Positions 9,090-19,943 of a stretch of DNA of 64,000 nucleotides are shown in pieces. The notes below the pieces were generated by a model, which did no database searches, was not told the origin of the DNA, and saw only the letters and a list, made by a program, of their open reading frames with translations. Source of the DNA: an uncultured Lachnospiraceae bacterium (GTDB taxonomy: Bacteria; Bacillota; Clostridia; Lachnospirales; Lachnospiraceae); NCBI GenBank assembly GCA_949840465.1, contig CATKXE010000002.1, positions 34,796 through 98,795 on the forward strand, given 5' to 3'. The position numbers and the translations under genes are program-made. The first letter of the stretch is position 1. Each line of letters begins with the position of its first letter.

Positions 9090-9948
9090 GGTTAAAAGCC
9101 TGCTTCCGGTATTCGGAAGGGGAAAACCCCTTCTGTTTATGGAAAATACGGCTGAAATATAGCGGGTTTTCATACCCTACGATATGCCCGATCTCAGCCA
9201 CGGCATAGGTGGTGGTTTCCAACAATGCCTGGGCGTTGGCAATACGGATGGAAACAATATACTGCATGGGCGTGGAGCCGGTGAATGCCTTGAAATTACG
9301 GATGAACCAGCTGACGCTCATGCCGCGGGACGCGGCATAGTCCTGAATATTGATGTCAGAATTGTAATGGTCATTAAAATACTGGGCCGCAAGGTCCATC
9401 TCATTTTCCAGATATTCATTTTTCAACAGACGCGGCTTTGAAACCTTCCGGTGGATCAGGATCAGGAGATGCCTGAGGAGCAGAGTCAGCATCTCTTCAT
9501 AATCTGTCCGGCAGAATTGCAGCTCGGATATCATTCTCTTAAAGATTCGTTCATATTCCAGAGAGTTTCCCATATAAAATACATGCATATCATCCGTTAT
9601 GCCATAACTGCGCAGGATATTCGTGACATTTCCCCCGGTGAAGTGGACCCAGTATACTTCGGTCTGGTCTGCGGCATAATATTCGTATTTCTGAAATTCT
9701 TTCGGCCTGTACAGAACCATGTTGCCCGCGGGTACGACGGTTTCATTGTCCGCGTTCCCAAAGTGGAAATGCGCTGTGCCTGCGGAGACATAGATGAGCT
9801 GAAAATCCAGTCGGCCTCGGGGGCGGTAGGTCGGGATCTTAGGATGATTTTCCAGACGGTATGTGCCGCAGCTCCCTACGATCAGGGGACGGGATCTGTC
9901 TTTAAAATCGCGGCGGGAATGGTTCAGGTAGCCGGAGTTGGTGTACAT
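9082..9948 (-). CDS. AraC-family transcriptional regulator with cupin-type N-terminus
   Basis: C-terminal YAASRGMSVSWFIRNFKAFTGSTPMQYIVSIRI...GYENPLYFSRIFHKQKGFSPSEYRK; RBS aggagg before 9948. Confidence 0.93.
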   Translation of the reverse strand: MYTNSGYLNHSRRDFKDRSRPLIVGSCGTYRLENHPKIPTYRPRGRLDFQLIYVSAGTAHFHFGNADNETVVPAGNMVLYRPKEFQKYEYYAADQTEVYWVHFTGGNVTNILRSYGITDDMHVFYMGNSLEYERIFKRMISELQFCRTDYEEMLTLLLRHLLILIHRKVSKPRLLKNEYLENEMDLAAQYFNDHYNSDINIQDYAASRGMSVSWFIRNFKAFTGSTPMQYIVSIRIANAQALLETTTYAVAEIGHIVGYENPLYFSRIFHKQKGFSPSEYRKQAFNLI

Positions 9949-10388
9949 AGGGGAACCTCCTGTCATTCTTATATTTTCGTATCAGAGCCGCGCAGGCAAA
10001 GGAAATGATCCGCGTCATCCCGCTTTCGCTTCGCAGAAAACGCAGAAGTTCCGTGGGATGCTTTTTTTGCCGGAGCGGCCCCTGTTTCCGATAGATACGA
10101 TTATAGTATCATTTTGTGCATGTTTTGTCAAATCGAGTTTATGGACTTTATGTAGAAAAGACAGTACAATAATTGCAGAAACAGAGAGGGATAAAAGAGA
10201 TTCTGCTTCGGTCGGGGCAGCGGGAGAAAAAAGATGAAGAGCAAAAAAATGCATGTCCGTGGACGCGGAAAGATTTTATGTGGTTCCTGAGGGATATCAG
10301 CAAGAAGTGATAAAGACGGATACAGAAACGCTTTCCGGAAGCGCTGCATGCAAAGAGTGTATCAGAGTGAAAAAAGGAGGTAGAGACA

Positions 10389-13300
10389 TTGATCGTACCA
10401 AAGCATTATGAAGACCTTAATATCCTGCATGAGGGGACGATGCCGCCGAGGGCCTATTATATCCCGGCGTCAGGGAGGATGGACAATCTGGTGGAACACA
10501 GGGAAGAATCCGACCGCATACAATTCCTGAACGGGAACTGGAGGTTCCGGTATTTTGAGAGCATCTATGATGTGGAAGAACCGTTTTTTGAATGGGGGTA
10601 TGACACATCCGGTTTTGGAGAACTTGCGGTTCCGGGGGTATGGCAGACGGCGGGGTATGATTCCCACCAATATACCAATATCCGGTATCCGTTCCCCTTT
10701 GACCCGCCCTATGTACCGCATGATATCCCGTGCGGCGCATATGTGCATGAGTTTGAGTATCACACAGAATTAAAGGCGCCAAAGGCATATCTCAATTTTG
10801 AAGGAGTGGATTCCTGTTTTTATGTGTGGCTGAACGGTTCCTATATCGGATACAGCCAGGTCTCCCATGCAACCAGTGAATTTGACGTGACGTCGGCTAT
10901 CAGGGAAGGCGCCAATCGGATCGCGGTCTTTGTGATGAAATGGTGCGACGGCAGTTATCTGGAAGATCAGGACAAATTCCGCATGAGCGGGATTTTCAGG
11001 GACGTTTACTTATTGAAAAGGCCGGAATGCTCCGTGGGTGATTACCGGATCACGACCGCGGCAGGCGGCGGCCGGTCAGAGATCCGATTCCAGGTTTCTT
11101 ATATTGGGCAGCCGGTGGATACGATGGTGTCAGTTTACGACGCCGGGGATCATATCATGGCATCCGGCAAAGTCCAATCTGATTGCATTTCCCTGGAAAT
11201 TCCGCACCCGGATCTGTGGAGCGCGGAAAATCCCTGCTTATATACGCTTGTCATTGAGACTGAAAATGAAGTGATTACAGATTACGTGGGATTCCGGACC
11301 ATTGAGATCAGGGATAAAGTCATGTATCTGAACGGGCAGAAGGTCAAGCTCCATGGCGTGAACCGTCATGATTCAGATCCTGTGACCGGCTTTGCCGTCA
11401 GCATAGAGCAGCTGATGCAGGATATGTCCATGATGAAGCAGCATAATTTTAATGCCATCCGTTCCAGCCATTATCCCAATGCGCCGTATTTTTACCAGCT
11501 TTGTGACAAATATGGCTTCATGGTCATGGATGAGGCGGATGTGGAGGCTCACGGCCCCAACATGATTTACTACAAAGAGGATACGGAGTATAACCGGAAC
11601 AAAGGATGGAATGAAAGGATCGCGGATAATCCGTCGTGGGAGGAATCCATTCTGGACCGGGTGCGGCTTATGGTGCACAGGGAAAAGAACCGCCCCTGCA
11701 TCCTCATGTGGTCCATGGGAAATGAAAGTGCATATGGATGTAATTTTGAGAAAGCGCTCCGATGGACCCGGGAATTTGACCCGGACAGGATCACGCACTA
11801 CGAAAGCGCGAGATACCGGAATTATGACCGGATTTATGATTATTCTAATTTGGATCTGTACAGCAGGATGTATCCTGCCCTTGAGGAGATCGAAGAATAT
11901 TTTGAAAAGGATGGAAGCAAACCGTTTCTTTTGGTCGAATATGCGCATTCTATGGGAAACGGCCCCGGCGATCTGGAAGAGTATTTTCAGCTTGTCCACA
12001 GCAACGATATGATGTGCGGCGGCTTCGTGTGGGAGTGGTGCGACCATGCGGTCTACGCCGGAAATGCGGAGAATGGGAAGGCAAAATATCTCTACGGGGG
12101 GGATCACGGGGAGAAGATCCATGACGGGAATTTTTGTATGGACGGTCTGGTTTATCCGGACAGGATGCCGCACACCGGCCTGTTGGAATATAAAAATGTA
12201 CACCGCCCGGCAAGAGTTGTTTCCTATGATACAGAGTCTATGGAGCTGAAACTGCACAATTATCTGGATTTTACAGACCTGAAGGAGTATGCGGCTCTCC
12301 GTTATGAGGTGACCTGTGACGGCGTCTGTGTTGACGGGGGAAGGGTTCCGGCAGTTTCGGTCGCTCCCCACAGTGAAGCTGTGGCCAGGCTTCCGGTCAC
12401 ATTCCCCAAAAAAGGGAGGACATATCTGCGCATTATATACCAGCTTCGGAACGATTCGCCCATGGTTCGGGCAGGGCATGTCCTTGGGTTTGACGAGATC
12501 CTTCTGGAAAATGAAGACGGGAGAAATCAGACGGCCGTAAAGTGGCTGAACCGGAAACAGAATGCCGGGGGTTCTGTAGGCGTGGAAGAAACAGACAGTA
12601 AAGTCCTCATAAAAGGAGAGGGATTTACCTACGCCTTCAGTAAGAAGAGCGGCTTGTTTGACAGCATGATTTACGGCGGCAGGGAATATCTGGAGCGGCC
12701 GATGGAGATCAATCTCTGGAGGGCTCCCACGGATAACGATATGTATATAAAAACAAAGTGGGAGAAAGCCCGCTATCCTATGGCTTATGCAAGGGCGTAC
12801 AGCACGGCTGTAAAACGTTCCAAAAACAGGGCGGCCATTACAGGCATGATGACCGTCTTAGCGCCTGCAGTACAATGGATATTGGACATAAGGGCGGTCT
12901 GGACTGTGGATGTAGGCGGCGGAATCCATGCGTCAATGGATGTTCTGAGAAATGTGGAATTTCCGGAACTGCCCAGGTTCGGCGTGCGGATGTTCCTGCC
13001 CCGGGAGCTGAAAGACGCTGCATATTATGGCTATGGGCCGGAGGAGAGCTATTGCGACAAGCACAGGGCTGCACGCCATGGATTGTTCTGCGCAGAGGTC
13101 TCGGAACTGCATGAAGACTATATCCGGCCGCAGGAAAACGGAAGCCATTTTGACTGTGATTATGTAGAACTCTGCGGCGGGCAGGCCGGGCTTGCGGCGG
13201 CAGCGCAGGAGCGGAGATTTTCTTTTAACGCCTCGGTCTATACGCAGGAGGAATTGGAGAGGAAAGCACATAATTTTGAACTGGTCCCATCCGGGAACAC

Positions 13301-13433
13301 GGTACTGTGTCTGGACTATGCCTTAAACGGGATCGGGTCCAACAGCTGCGGGCCGGAGGTTTTGGAGAAATACCGGTTTGATGAGGAACGGTTTGTTTTC
13401 GAGTTTCAATTAGCGCCGTTTGTGAAATTATGA
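10389..13433 (+). CDS. lacZ: GH2 beta-galactosidase (LacZ-type)
   Basis: WSMGNESAYG acid/base motif, LLVEYAHSMGNGPGDLEEY nucleophile motif; aaaggagg RBS and TTG start. Confidence 0.9.
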   Translation: MIVPKHYEDLNILHEGTMPPRAYYIPASGRMDNLVEHREESDRIQFLNGNWRFRYFESIYDVEEPFFEWGYDTSGFGELAVPGVWQTAGYDSHQYTNIRYPFPFDPPYVPHDIPCGAYVHEFEYHTELKAPKAYLNFEGVDSCFYVWLNGSYIGYSQVSHATSEFDVTSAIREGANRIAVFVMKWCDGSYLEDQDKFRMSGIFRDVYLLKRPECSVGDYRITTAAGGGRSEIRFQVSYIGQPVDTMVSVYDAGDHIMASGKVQSDCISLEIPHPDLWSAENPCLYTLVIETENEVITDYVGFRTIEIRDKVMYLNGQKVKLHGVNRHDSDPVTGFAVSIEQLMQDMSMMKQHNFNAIRSSHYPNAPYFYQLCDKYGFMVMDEADVEAHGPNMIYYKEDTEYNRNKGWNERIADNPSWEESILDRVRLMVHREKNRPCILMWSMGNESAYGCNFEKALRWTREFDPDRITHYESARYRNYDRIYDYSNLDLYSRMYPALEEIEEYFEKDGSKPFLLVEYAHSMGNGPGDLEEYFQLVHSNDMMCGGFVWEWCDHAVYAGNAENGKAKYLYGGDHGEKIHDGNFCMDGLVYPDRMPHTGLLEYKNVHRPARVVSYDTESMELKLHNYLDFTDLKEYAALRYEVTCDGVCVDGGRVPAVSVAPHSEAVARLPVTFPKKGRTYLRIIYQLRNDSPMVRAGHVLGFDEILLENEDGRNQTAVKWLNRKQNAGGSVGVEETDSKVLIKGEGFTYAFSKKSGLFDSMIYGGREYLERPMEINLWRAPTDNDMYIKTKWEKARYPMAYARAYSTAVKRSKNRAAITGMMTVLAPAVQWILDIRAVWTVDVGGGIHASMDVLRNVEFPELPRFGVRMFLPRELKDAAYYGYGPEESYCDKHRAARHGLFCAEVSELHEDYIRPQENGSHFDCDYVELCGGQAGLAAAAQERRFSFNASVYTQEELERKAHNFELVPSGNTVLCLDYALNGIGSNSCGPEVLEKYRFDEERFVFEFQLAPFVKL

Positions 13434-13538
13434 TGGCAACCTGCTGTAGTTTGCGGCTGTTTTTGCGCAAAAAAATTTATTCGCAGGAGCCGGAACGGCC
13501 ATAAACTGAAAATATCAGAATAAAAGGAGAGGGAACAG

Positions 13539-14909
13539 ATGGAAGAAAAAAGATACTTGAAATGGTATAACAAGGTCGGATACGGTTCCGGGGATATCGC
13601 GGGGAATGTGGTGTATGCGTTTTTGTCCTCATTTGTCATGATTTACCTGACCAACACAGTGGGGCTTTCGGCGGGAATCGTGGGGACGCTGATCGCGGTT
13701 TCCAAATTATTTGACGGGTTTACCGATATTTTCTTTGGATCCATGATCGACAAGACCCACAGCAAAATGGGGAAGGCAAGACCCTGGATGCTGTACGGTT
13801 ACGTCGGCTGCGCCGTCGCACTGGCTGCGATCTTCGCGGTTCCTGTGAGCTGGGGGGCAACAGCGCAGTATCTGTGGTTTTTCATCGCCTATACCCTGCT
13901 GAACGGTGTGTTCTATACGGCAAATAATATCGCCTACTCCGCACTGACGTCGCTGGTAACAAAAAACAGCAAAGAACGGGTGCAGATGGGCTCCTACAGG
14001 TTCATTTTCGCCTTTGGGACAAGCCTGTTCATCCAGTCTGTCACCATCGGTTTTGTGGCGCGGTGCGGCGGCGGTGCATCCGCATGGAGGACGGTGGCCG
14101 TTGTGTACGCAGTCATCGGCCTTATCATCAACACGGTTTCCGTATTTTCCGTAAAGGAGCTGCCTGAGGAGGAACTGAACGAAGGGGACAGGAAAAAAAC
14201 AGAGGAAGAGAAGTACGGGCTGGCAGAAGCGTTTAAACTTCTGATAGCAAATAAATTTTACCTCATGATCTGCGGAGTCTATATTCTGCAGCAGTTGTAT
14301 GCGGCCATGATCAATTCCGGGATTTACTACATGACCTATGTGCTGAAAAATGAGAACCTGTACGGGGTATTTTCCTGGGCGGCCAATATCCCGCTGATTA
14401 TTGCCCTGATCTTCACACCTGCCCTTGTGGGACGGTGGAAGGGGATGTATAAGCTGAATCTGCGGGGTTACATGATCGCGGTTGCGGGCCGGGCGCTGGT
14501 GGTCATTGCCGGTTATATGGGAAGCGTGCCCCTGATGCTTGCATTTACCGCTCTTGCGGCGCTGGGGCAGGGGCCCTGGCAGGGGGATATGAATGCGGTG
14601 ATCGCTTCCTGTTCCGAGTACACATTTCTGACGAAAGGAAAGAGGGTGGACGGTACCATGTACTCCTGCACCTCCCTTGGCGTCAAGCTGGGCGGCGGCC
14701 TCGGCACGGCGGCGGCCGGATGGCTTCTGGAACTGAGCAGATTTGACGGCAAATTAGCGGTCCAGCCCCAGTCCTGCATCAATATGCTGCATGTCATGTA
14801 CTTGTGGATTCCCCTGATAATCAATATTGTGATTCTGCTCGTACTGTCAAAGATGAATGTGGAAGGAGCCAATGAGAAACTGAGAAAGGAAAGGGGCATA
14901 ATTGGATAG
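13539..14909 (+). CDS. GPH-family (MelB-like) sugar:cation symporter
   Basis: KVGYGSGDIAGNVVYAFLSSFVMIYLTNTVGLSAGIVGTLIAVSKLFDGFTDIFFG. Confidence 0.92.
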   Translation: MEEKRYLKWYNKVGYGSGDIAGNVVYAFLSSFVMIYLTNTVGLSAGIVGTLIAVSKLFDGFTDIFFGSMIDKTHSKMGKARPWMLYGYVGCAVALAAIFAVPVSWGATAQYLWFFIAYTLLNGVFYTANNIAYSALTSLVTKNSKERVQMGSYRFIFAFGTSLFIQSVTIGFVARCGGGASAWRTVAVVYAVIGLIINTVSVFSVKELPEEELNEGDRKKTEEEKYGLAEAFKLLIANKFYLMICGVYILQQLYAAMINSGIYYMTYVLKNENLYGVFSWAANIPLIIALIFTPALVGRWKGMYKLNLRGYMIAVAGRALVVIAGYMGSVPLMLAFTALAALGQGPWQGDMNAVIASCSEYTFLTKGKRVDGTMYSCTSLGVKLGGGLGTAAAGWLLELSRFDGKLAVQPQSCINMLHVMYLWIPLIINIVILLVLSKMNVEGANEKLRKERGIIG

Positions 14910-14916
14910 ACCCTGT

Positions 14917-14953
14917 AAAGGCCGGTGGTGTAAAAAGCCGCGGCCTTTTTTTA
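14917..14953 (+). terminator. Intrinsic terminator
   Basis: AAAGGCCG...CGGCCTTT followed by T run. Confidence 0.75.
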
Positions 14954-15129
14954 TTCCCGCGAAACAACGAGCCCGGCGAGGACGCCTTCCACTGAAAAAG
15001 TCAATAATTTTACCTGAAATGAGAACAGGTCGAATAAAGGAAAAGAACACTCTGAAAATCAAAAGATTCCTGCAAAAAATAAAATTATAATAGAGCCATA
15101 ATGTAGTTTGAGGAACAGAGGAGGGGAAG

Positions 15130-16035
15130 ATGAAAATAGGATTTGTAGGGCTGGGGACGATGGGCGGGGCAATGTGTGCAAACATTGTCAAAAAACATGC
15201 CGGGCAGGTGTATGTATATGATGCGCTGCCTGAAAGGATGGAGCGGCTGCAGGCATCAGGAGCCGCCGCGTGCAAAAGTTGTTTTGAGATTGCAAAAAAG
15301 AGTGATCTGCTGATCACAATGCTGCCGCGGACGGAGCATGTAGAAGGGGTATGGAATGAGATGATCCCGGGACTGGATGCCGGAAAAATCGGGATTGATA
15401 TGAGCACCATAGACCCATCCGTTTCCATAGCCATTGGGGACAGGGTAAAGAATGAGACAGGGGCAGGTTTTGCGGACTGTCCGGTAGTAAAGTCGAAAAA
15501 GGCGGCGGAGGACGGAACCCTTGGGATCTATGCCGGGTGTGAAGAGGGGCTTTTTAAGAAGATATATCCCATACTCTCCTATATGGGGGAGCATGTGGTT
15601 TACATGGGGAAAAACGGCATGGGAATTACCATGAAGATCTGCCAGAACGCATTGGCCCATGAAATTCAGGCGGCGGTCAACGAGACGCTTACTCTGGCGC
15701 AGCAGATGGGAATACGCATCGAAGATTTTGTCGAAGCCGTATCGTATGGAGGAGCAGCGAATTATTATCTGGAAAGTAAGTATGAGGCGATCCGGGACAG
15801 GGATTATAGCGTATCGTTTCCGGTGGAATATGCATGCAAGGATTTGGAAATCTGCAGGCGCATGGCAGGAACCTGTGAATTTGAGATGCCGATCCTGCAG
15901 CACGCGATCAGCCGGCTCCATACGGCCATGGAGATGGGGCTGGCCAGAGCCGATAACTGCGCATGTATCGAGGCAGTGAGGAAAGGGACGAGCCTGGATA
16001 ACAGTTCGCGGCTTTGCGGGCAGGAATCATTTTGA
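15130..16035 (+). CDS. NAD(P)-dependent 3-hydroxyisobutyrate / tartronate-semialdehyde-type dehydrogenase
   Basis: MKIGFVGLGTMGGAMCANIVK; beta-hydroxyacid dehydrogenase fold. Confidence 0.88.
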   Translation: MKIGFVGLGTMGGAMCANIVKKHAGQVYVYDALPERMERLQASGAAACKSCFEIAKKSDLLITMLPRTEHVEGVWNEMIPGLDAGKIGIDMSTIDPSVSIAIGDRVKNETGAGFADCPVVKSKKAAEDGTLGIYAGCEEGLFKKIYPILSYMGEHVVYMGKNGMGITMKICQNALAHEIQAAVNETLTLAQQMGIRIEDFVEAVSYGGAANYYLESKYEAIRDRDYSVSFPVEYACKDLEICRRMAGTCEFEMPILQHAISRLHTAMEMGLARADNCACIEAVRKGTSLDNSSRLCGQESF

Positions 16036-16072
16036 AAATATAAAAATATGCAGAAAAGAAAGGAAAGAAAGT

Positions 16073-16864
16073 ATGGAAGATTTTTCATTGGAAGGAAGAG
16101 TTGCACTGGTGACAGGCGGTGCATACGGGATTGGATTTGCAATCGCGAAGGCCTACGCAGATGCGGGCGCCAGAGTGGCGTTTAACTGCCGCAGCAGGGA
16201 ACATTTGGAACAGGCATTGGATCAATACCATGAAAATGGCATTGACGCAAAAGGATATCTCTGCGACGTGACAGATGAAAAACAGGTACAGTCCATGGTT
16301 GACCAGATCAGGAAAGAGCTGGGGACGATCGATATTCTGGTGAATAATGCGGGAATCATCAAGCGGATCCCGATGACAGAAATGAGTGTGGAAGAGTTCC
16401 GGCAGGTGGTGGATATTGATTTAAACGCTCCGTTTATCATGTCTAAGGCCGTGATCCCGCATATGGCAGAAAAGGGGCATGGGAAGATTATCAATATCTG
16501 TTCCATGATGAGCGAACTGGGGCGGGAGACCGTATCTGCTTATGCAGCGGCAAAGGGCGGTTTAAAGATGCTGACAAAAAATATCTGCTCCGAGTACGGG
16601 CATTGTAATATCCAGTGCAACGGCATAGGCCCTGGGTATATCGCAACGCCGCAGACTGCCCCGCTCAGGGAAAGGCAGCCGGATGGCAGAAGGCATCCGT
16701 TTGACCGGTTTATTATCTCAAAGACGCCGGCAGAGCGTTGGGGTGTGCCCGAAGACTTGACGGGGCCGGCGGTTTTTCTCGCGTCCCGCGCGTCTGACTT
16801 TGTAAATGGGCAGATTCTTTATGTGGACGGGGGGATCCTGTCCTATATCGGCAGGCAGCCGTGA
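16073..16864 (+). CDS. SDR oxidoreductase, gluconate 5-dehydrogenase-like
   Basis: FSLEGRVALVTGGAYGIGFAIAKAYADAGA; YAAAKGG active site. Confidence 0.88.
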   Translation: MEDFSLEGRVALVTGGAYGIGFAIAKAYADAGARVAFNCRSREHLEQALDQYHENGIDAKGYLCDVTDEKQVQSMVDQIRKELGTIDILVNNAGIIKRIPMTEMSVEEFRQVVDIDLNAPFIMSKAVIPHMAEKGHGKIINICSMMSELGRETVSAYAAAKGGLKMLTKNICSEYGHCNIQCNGIGPGYIATPQTAPLRERQPDGRRHPFDRFIISKTPAERWGVPEDLTGPAVFLASRASDFVNGQILYVDGGILSYIGRQP

Positions 16865-17676
16865 AAGGAGATAACGCAGTGAATACAGAATATATACGGC
16901 AGGTTTTTTCATTGGACAAAAAGTGCGCGGTCGTTACAGGGGGAAGTTCGGGCATTGGCAGGGGGATTGCGGTTTCCCTGGCAAATTTTGGGGCGCATGT
17001 GCTGATTCTTGGGCGCAACAGAGAAGGGCTGGAGAGAACACGGGAGATGGTCGTGGAAGCAGGCGGACAGTGTGAAAGCTTTGTGGTGGATATCACCAGG
17101 GAACAGGAGGTAGACGCATTTTTTAAGGAACTTCAGGATACAGGCAGGGCGCTGGACATTTTTATTGCAAATGCAGGTATCAATATCCGGGGAGAACTGC
17201 TGGATACCACATCGGAGGAGATTGACAGCCTTATTAATACCAATTATAAGGGGGCTCTGTATGGCCTGATCCGTGCGGGAAAGATGATGGAGGCGCAAAA
17301 GAGCGGGAATATTGTCGTGATCTCTTCTATCAACGGAATCAGCGCCATGCCTAATCTGGCAGTGTATTCCAGTATGAAATATGCGCTGGAAGGAATCACG
17401 CGGTCTCTGGCGGCGAGCCTTGGGCCAGGCGGCGTGCGGGTGAACAGCTGTGCGCCGGGCGTCATACGTACGAGGATCAATGAGCATGTATATGACAAGA
17501 AAGAAAACAGGGAAGCAAAGCTTGCGGACATTCCGCTGAGGCGCCTGGGAGAACCCAGGGAGATTGGGGACGTGGTGGCGTGCATGGTAAGCGATGCATT
17601 CAGTTTTATGACGGGAACCACGGTTCTGGTAGACGGCGGGGAATTGATCAGGGGGATGCAGAAACAAAAAATGTAG
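16861..17676 (+). CDS. SDR oxidoreductase
   Basis: FSLDKKCAVVTGGSSGIGRGIA; YSSMKYALEG; 4 bp overlap with previous gene. Confidence 0.88.
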   Translation: MKGDNAVNTEYIRQVFSLDKKCAVVTGGSSGIGRGIAVSLANFGAHVLILGRNREGLERTREMVVEAGGQCESFVVDITREQEVDAFFKELQDTGRALDIFIANAGINIRGELLDTTSEEIDSLINTNYKGALYGLIRAGKMMEAQKSGNIVVISSINGISAMPNLAVYSSMKYALEGITRSLAASLGPGGVRVNSCAPGVIRTRINEHVYDKKENREAKLADIPLRRLGEPREIGDVVACMVSDAFSFMTGTTVLVDGGELIRGMQKQKM

Positions 17677-17703
17677 ACAGCGTTTTACAGAGAAGGGAGA
17701 AGC

Positions 17704-18897
17704 ATGAAGATAACAGATGTAAAGACGATATTGACCTGTCCAAAACAGAATTACCTGTTTGTGAAGATCATGACGGATGACCCGGAAATCTATGGGATAG
17801 GCGACGCATCCATGAACGGACGGGAAAAAGCGGTTGAAGACCTGATCCTGGAGTATCTGCGCCCCATGCTGATTGGCATGGATGCGGACCGGATTGAGGA
17901 GATCTGGCAGACGATATACAGGGGAGCATACTGGCGGGGCGGGAATATCATCATGAGCGCGCTGTGCGGGATTGATATGGCCCTGTGGGATATCAAAGGG
18001 AAACGTGCCGGCCTTCCGCTGTATTCTTTGCTTGGCGGCAAGGTGAGGGACCGGGTGCTGTGCTATTCCCATGTGCTGGGCGGAACCAATGAAGAGAAGA
18101 TACGCAAAGCGGCGGAATTTGTAGAGGAAAAAGGATTAAAGGTGATCCGCCTCCGCGCAGGGCTGCCCTCCGCGAACGGAACGCTTTATAACCACGGGCA
18201 TCAGACAAAGCCTAAGGAAGAGCCGTGGGAACCTGAATTTTTTGCGGATGAAATGATTGAATATTTTATCCGGATCCGGAAAAATGTGGGGGACGGGATC
18301 GGGATTATTTTTGACCTCCACGAGAGATTCAGCCCGGAGCGGGCAATCTATATCATGCGGAAATTAGAACCCTATCATCCCTTCTTTATAGAGGACCCGA
18401 TCGCACCGGACTGCATCGAGAGCCTGCGCACCGTCCGGGCACATACGAACGTGCCGATTGCATTCGGGGAGCTGTATAAGGATCGATACGAATGCATCCC
18501 CGGGATCATCGAACGGCTTTATGACTTTATCCGCTGCGACATTATACGGATCGGGGGGATTACGGAGGCGAGGAAGATCAGCGCGATGGCGGAAGCATTT
18601 GATATCAAGACGGCATGGCACGGCCCCAATGATGTGTCGCCGGTAACCCATGCGGTGAACTGGCATCTGAATGTTTCCAGTTACCACTTTGGGATCCAGG
18701 AGGACGGTACGGTGGATGACACAGTAAAAGAAGTGGTCCGGGGAGGCCCTGTCTGCCGGGACGGATACCTGACGATGCCCGATGCGCCGGGGATCGGATG
18801 TGACGTCGATGAAGAGGCGGCGGCAGGATATCCGTACCAGAGGGCGTATATCCCCGTCTGCAGAAGAACATCGGACGGGAGCTTATGCGACTGGTAG
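17704..18897 (+). CDS. Enolase-superfamily sugar-acid dehydratase (mannonate dehydratase/RspA-like)
   Basis: IIFDLHERFS, FFIEDPIAPD, IAFGELYKDR, AWHGPNDVSPVTHAVN metal/catalytic segments. Confidence 0.85.
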   Translation: MKITDVKTILTCPKQNYLFVKIMTDDPEIYGIGDASMNGREKAVEDLILEYLRPMLIGMDADRIEEIWQTIYRGAYWRGGNIIMSALCGIDMALWDIKGKRAGLPLYSLLGGKVRDRVLCYSHVLGGTNEEKIRKAAEFVEEKGLKVIRLRAGLPSANGTLYNHGHQTKPKEEPWEPEFFADEMIEYFIRIRKNVGDGIGIIFDLHERFSPERAIYIMRKLEPYHPFFIEDPIAPDCIESLRTVRAHTNVPIAFGELYKDRYECIPGIIERLYDFIRCDIIRIGGITEARKISAMAEAFDIKTAWHGPNDVSPVTHAVNWHLNVSSYHFGIQEDGTVDDTVKEVVRGGPVCRDGYLTMPDAPGIGCDVDEEAAAGYPYQRAYIPVCRRTSDGSLCDW

Positions 18898-18947
18898 GAA
18901 AGAAGAGGAAATAGAGTTTGACCCAAAACAGAGGAGGAGAAGCATAG

Positions 18948-19943
18948 ATGAAAAAAATAGAAATCGGAACTTCAGGGATGATGGCATCCCAGATCGCAAT
19001 GGGAACGTGGTCCATGGGAGGAGATATCCAGTGGGGGGCTCAGGATGAAGCAATATCTTTAAAGGCGATCAGGACGGCGGTGGAGGAAGGAATCAATCTC
19101 ATTGACACGGCGCCTGCATACGGATTTGGATATAGTGAACGGCTTGTGGGGAAGGCGATCAGGGAAATCCCCAGAGATCAGATCCTGATTCAGACGAAGT
19201 GCGGGTTCTGGTGGAAAGACGACGAGGGCGCGCTCCTGATAGAGCGGGACGGAAGGGTTTGCAGGCGTAACCTTTCCAGAAGGGCGATCATGGACGGCGT
19301 GAAGGACAGCATCCAGAATCTGGATGTGGATTATATTGATATCCTTGTTACGCACCATCAGGCGAGGGAACCCTTTTTAACACCTGTCAGTGAGACTTAT
19401 GGGGCGCTGGAGGAATTGAAAAAAGAGGGGACCATCCGGGCCATCGGGATTTCAAACTGCAATATGGCGGAGATAGAGGATTATCTATCCTGCGGCACGA
19501 TCGATGTGATCCAGGAACATTTTAACATGCTGGAGCCGGAGACGGCAAATGAATTTCTTCCGGTCTGTGAAAAGAACCAGATCACGTTTCAGGGATTTTC
19601 CGTCTTAAAGCAGGGGCTGCTGACCGGGAAATATGGGATGGATTACCAGCTTAGTGCAGAAAATGTAAGGAACAGGAGCCATTGGTTCCAGTTGGAAAAC
19701 AGAAAGAAGATCCTGGAGATGCTGGACGGCTGGAAGCCTTTCTGTGAAAAATACGACTGCAACCTTGCCCATCTGGTGGTGGCATGGTCGGCGAAAAAAA
19801 GCCCCCGTATGATTCTCCTGGGAGGCGGCAGGAAAGAACAGCATGTGCGGGATTATCTCAGGGGCGGGGCGATTGCGCTTGAGGAACAGGATTATGAAAA
19901 GATGAATCAGGATATTGTGCAGGCATTAGGGGTTCCGGTATGA
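18948..19943 (+). CDS. Aldo/keto reductase
   Basis: AVEEGINLIDTAPAYGFGYSERLVGKAI; AIGISNCNMAEI. Confidence 0.92.
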   Translation: MKKIEIGTSGMMASQIAMGTWSMGGDIQWGAQDEAISLKAIRTAVEEGINLIDTAPAYGFGYSERLVGKAIREIPRDQILIQTKCGFWWKDDEGALLIERDGRVCRRNLSRRAIMDGVKDSIQNLDVDYIDILVTHHQAREPFLTPVSETYGALEELKKEGTIRAIGISNCNMAEIEDYLSCGTIDVIQEHFNMLEPETANEFLPVCEKNQITFQGFSVLKQGLLTGKYGMDYQLSAENVRNRSHWFQLENRKKILEMLDGWKPFCEKYDCNLAHLVVAWSAKKSPRMILLGGGRKEQHVRDYLRGGAIALEEQDYEKMNQDIVQALGVPV

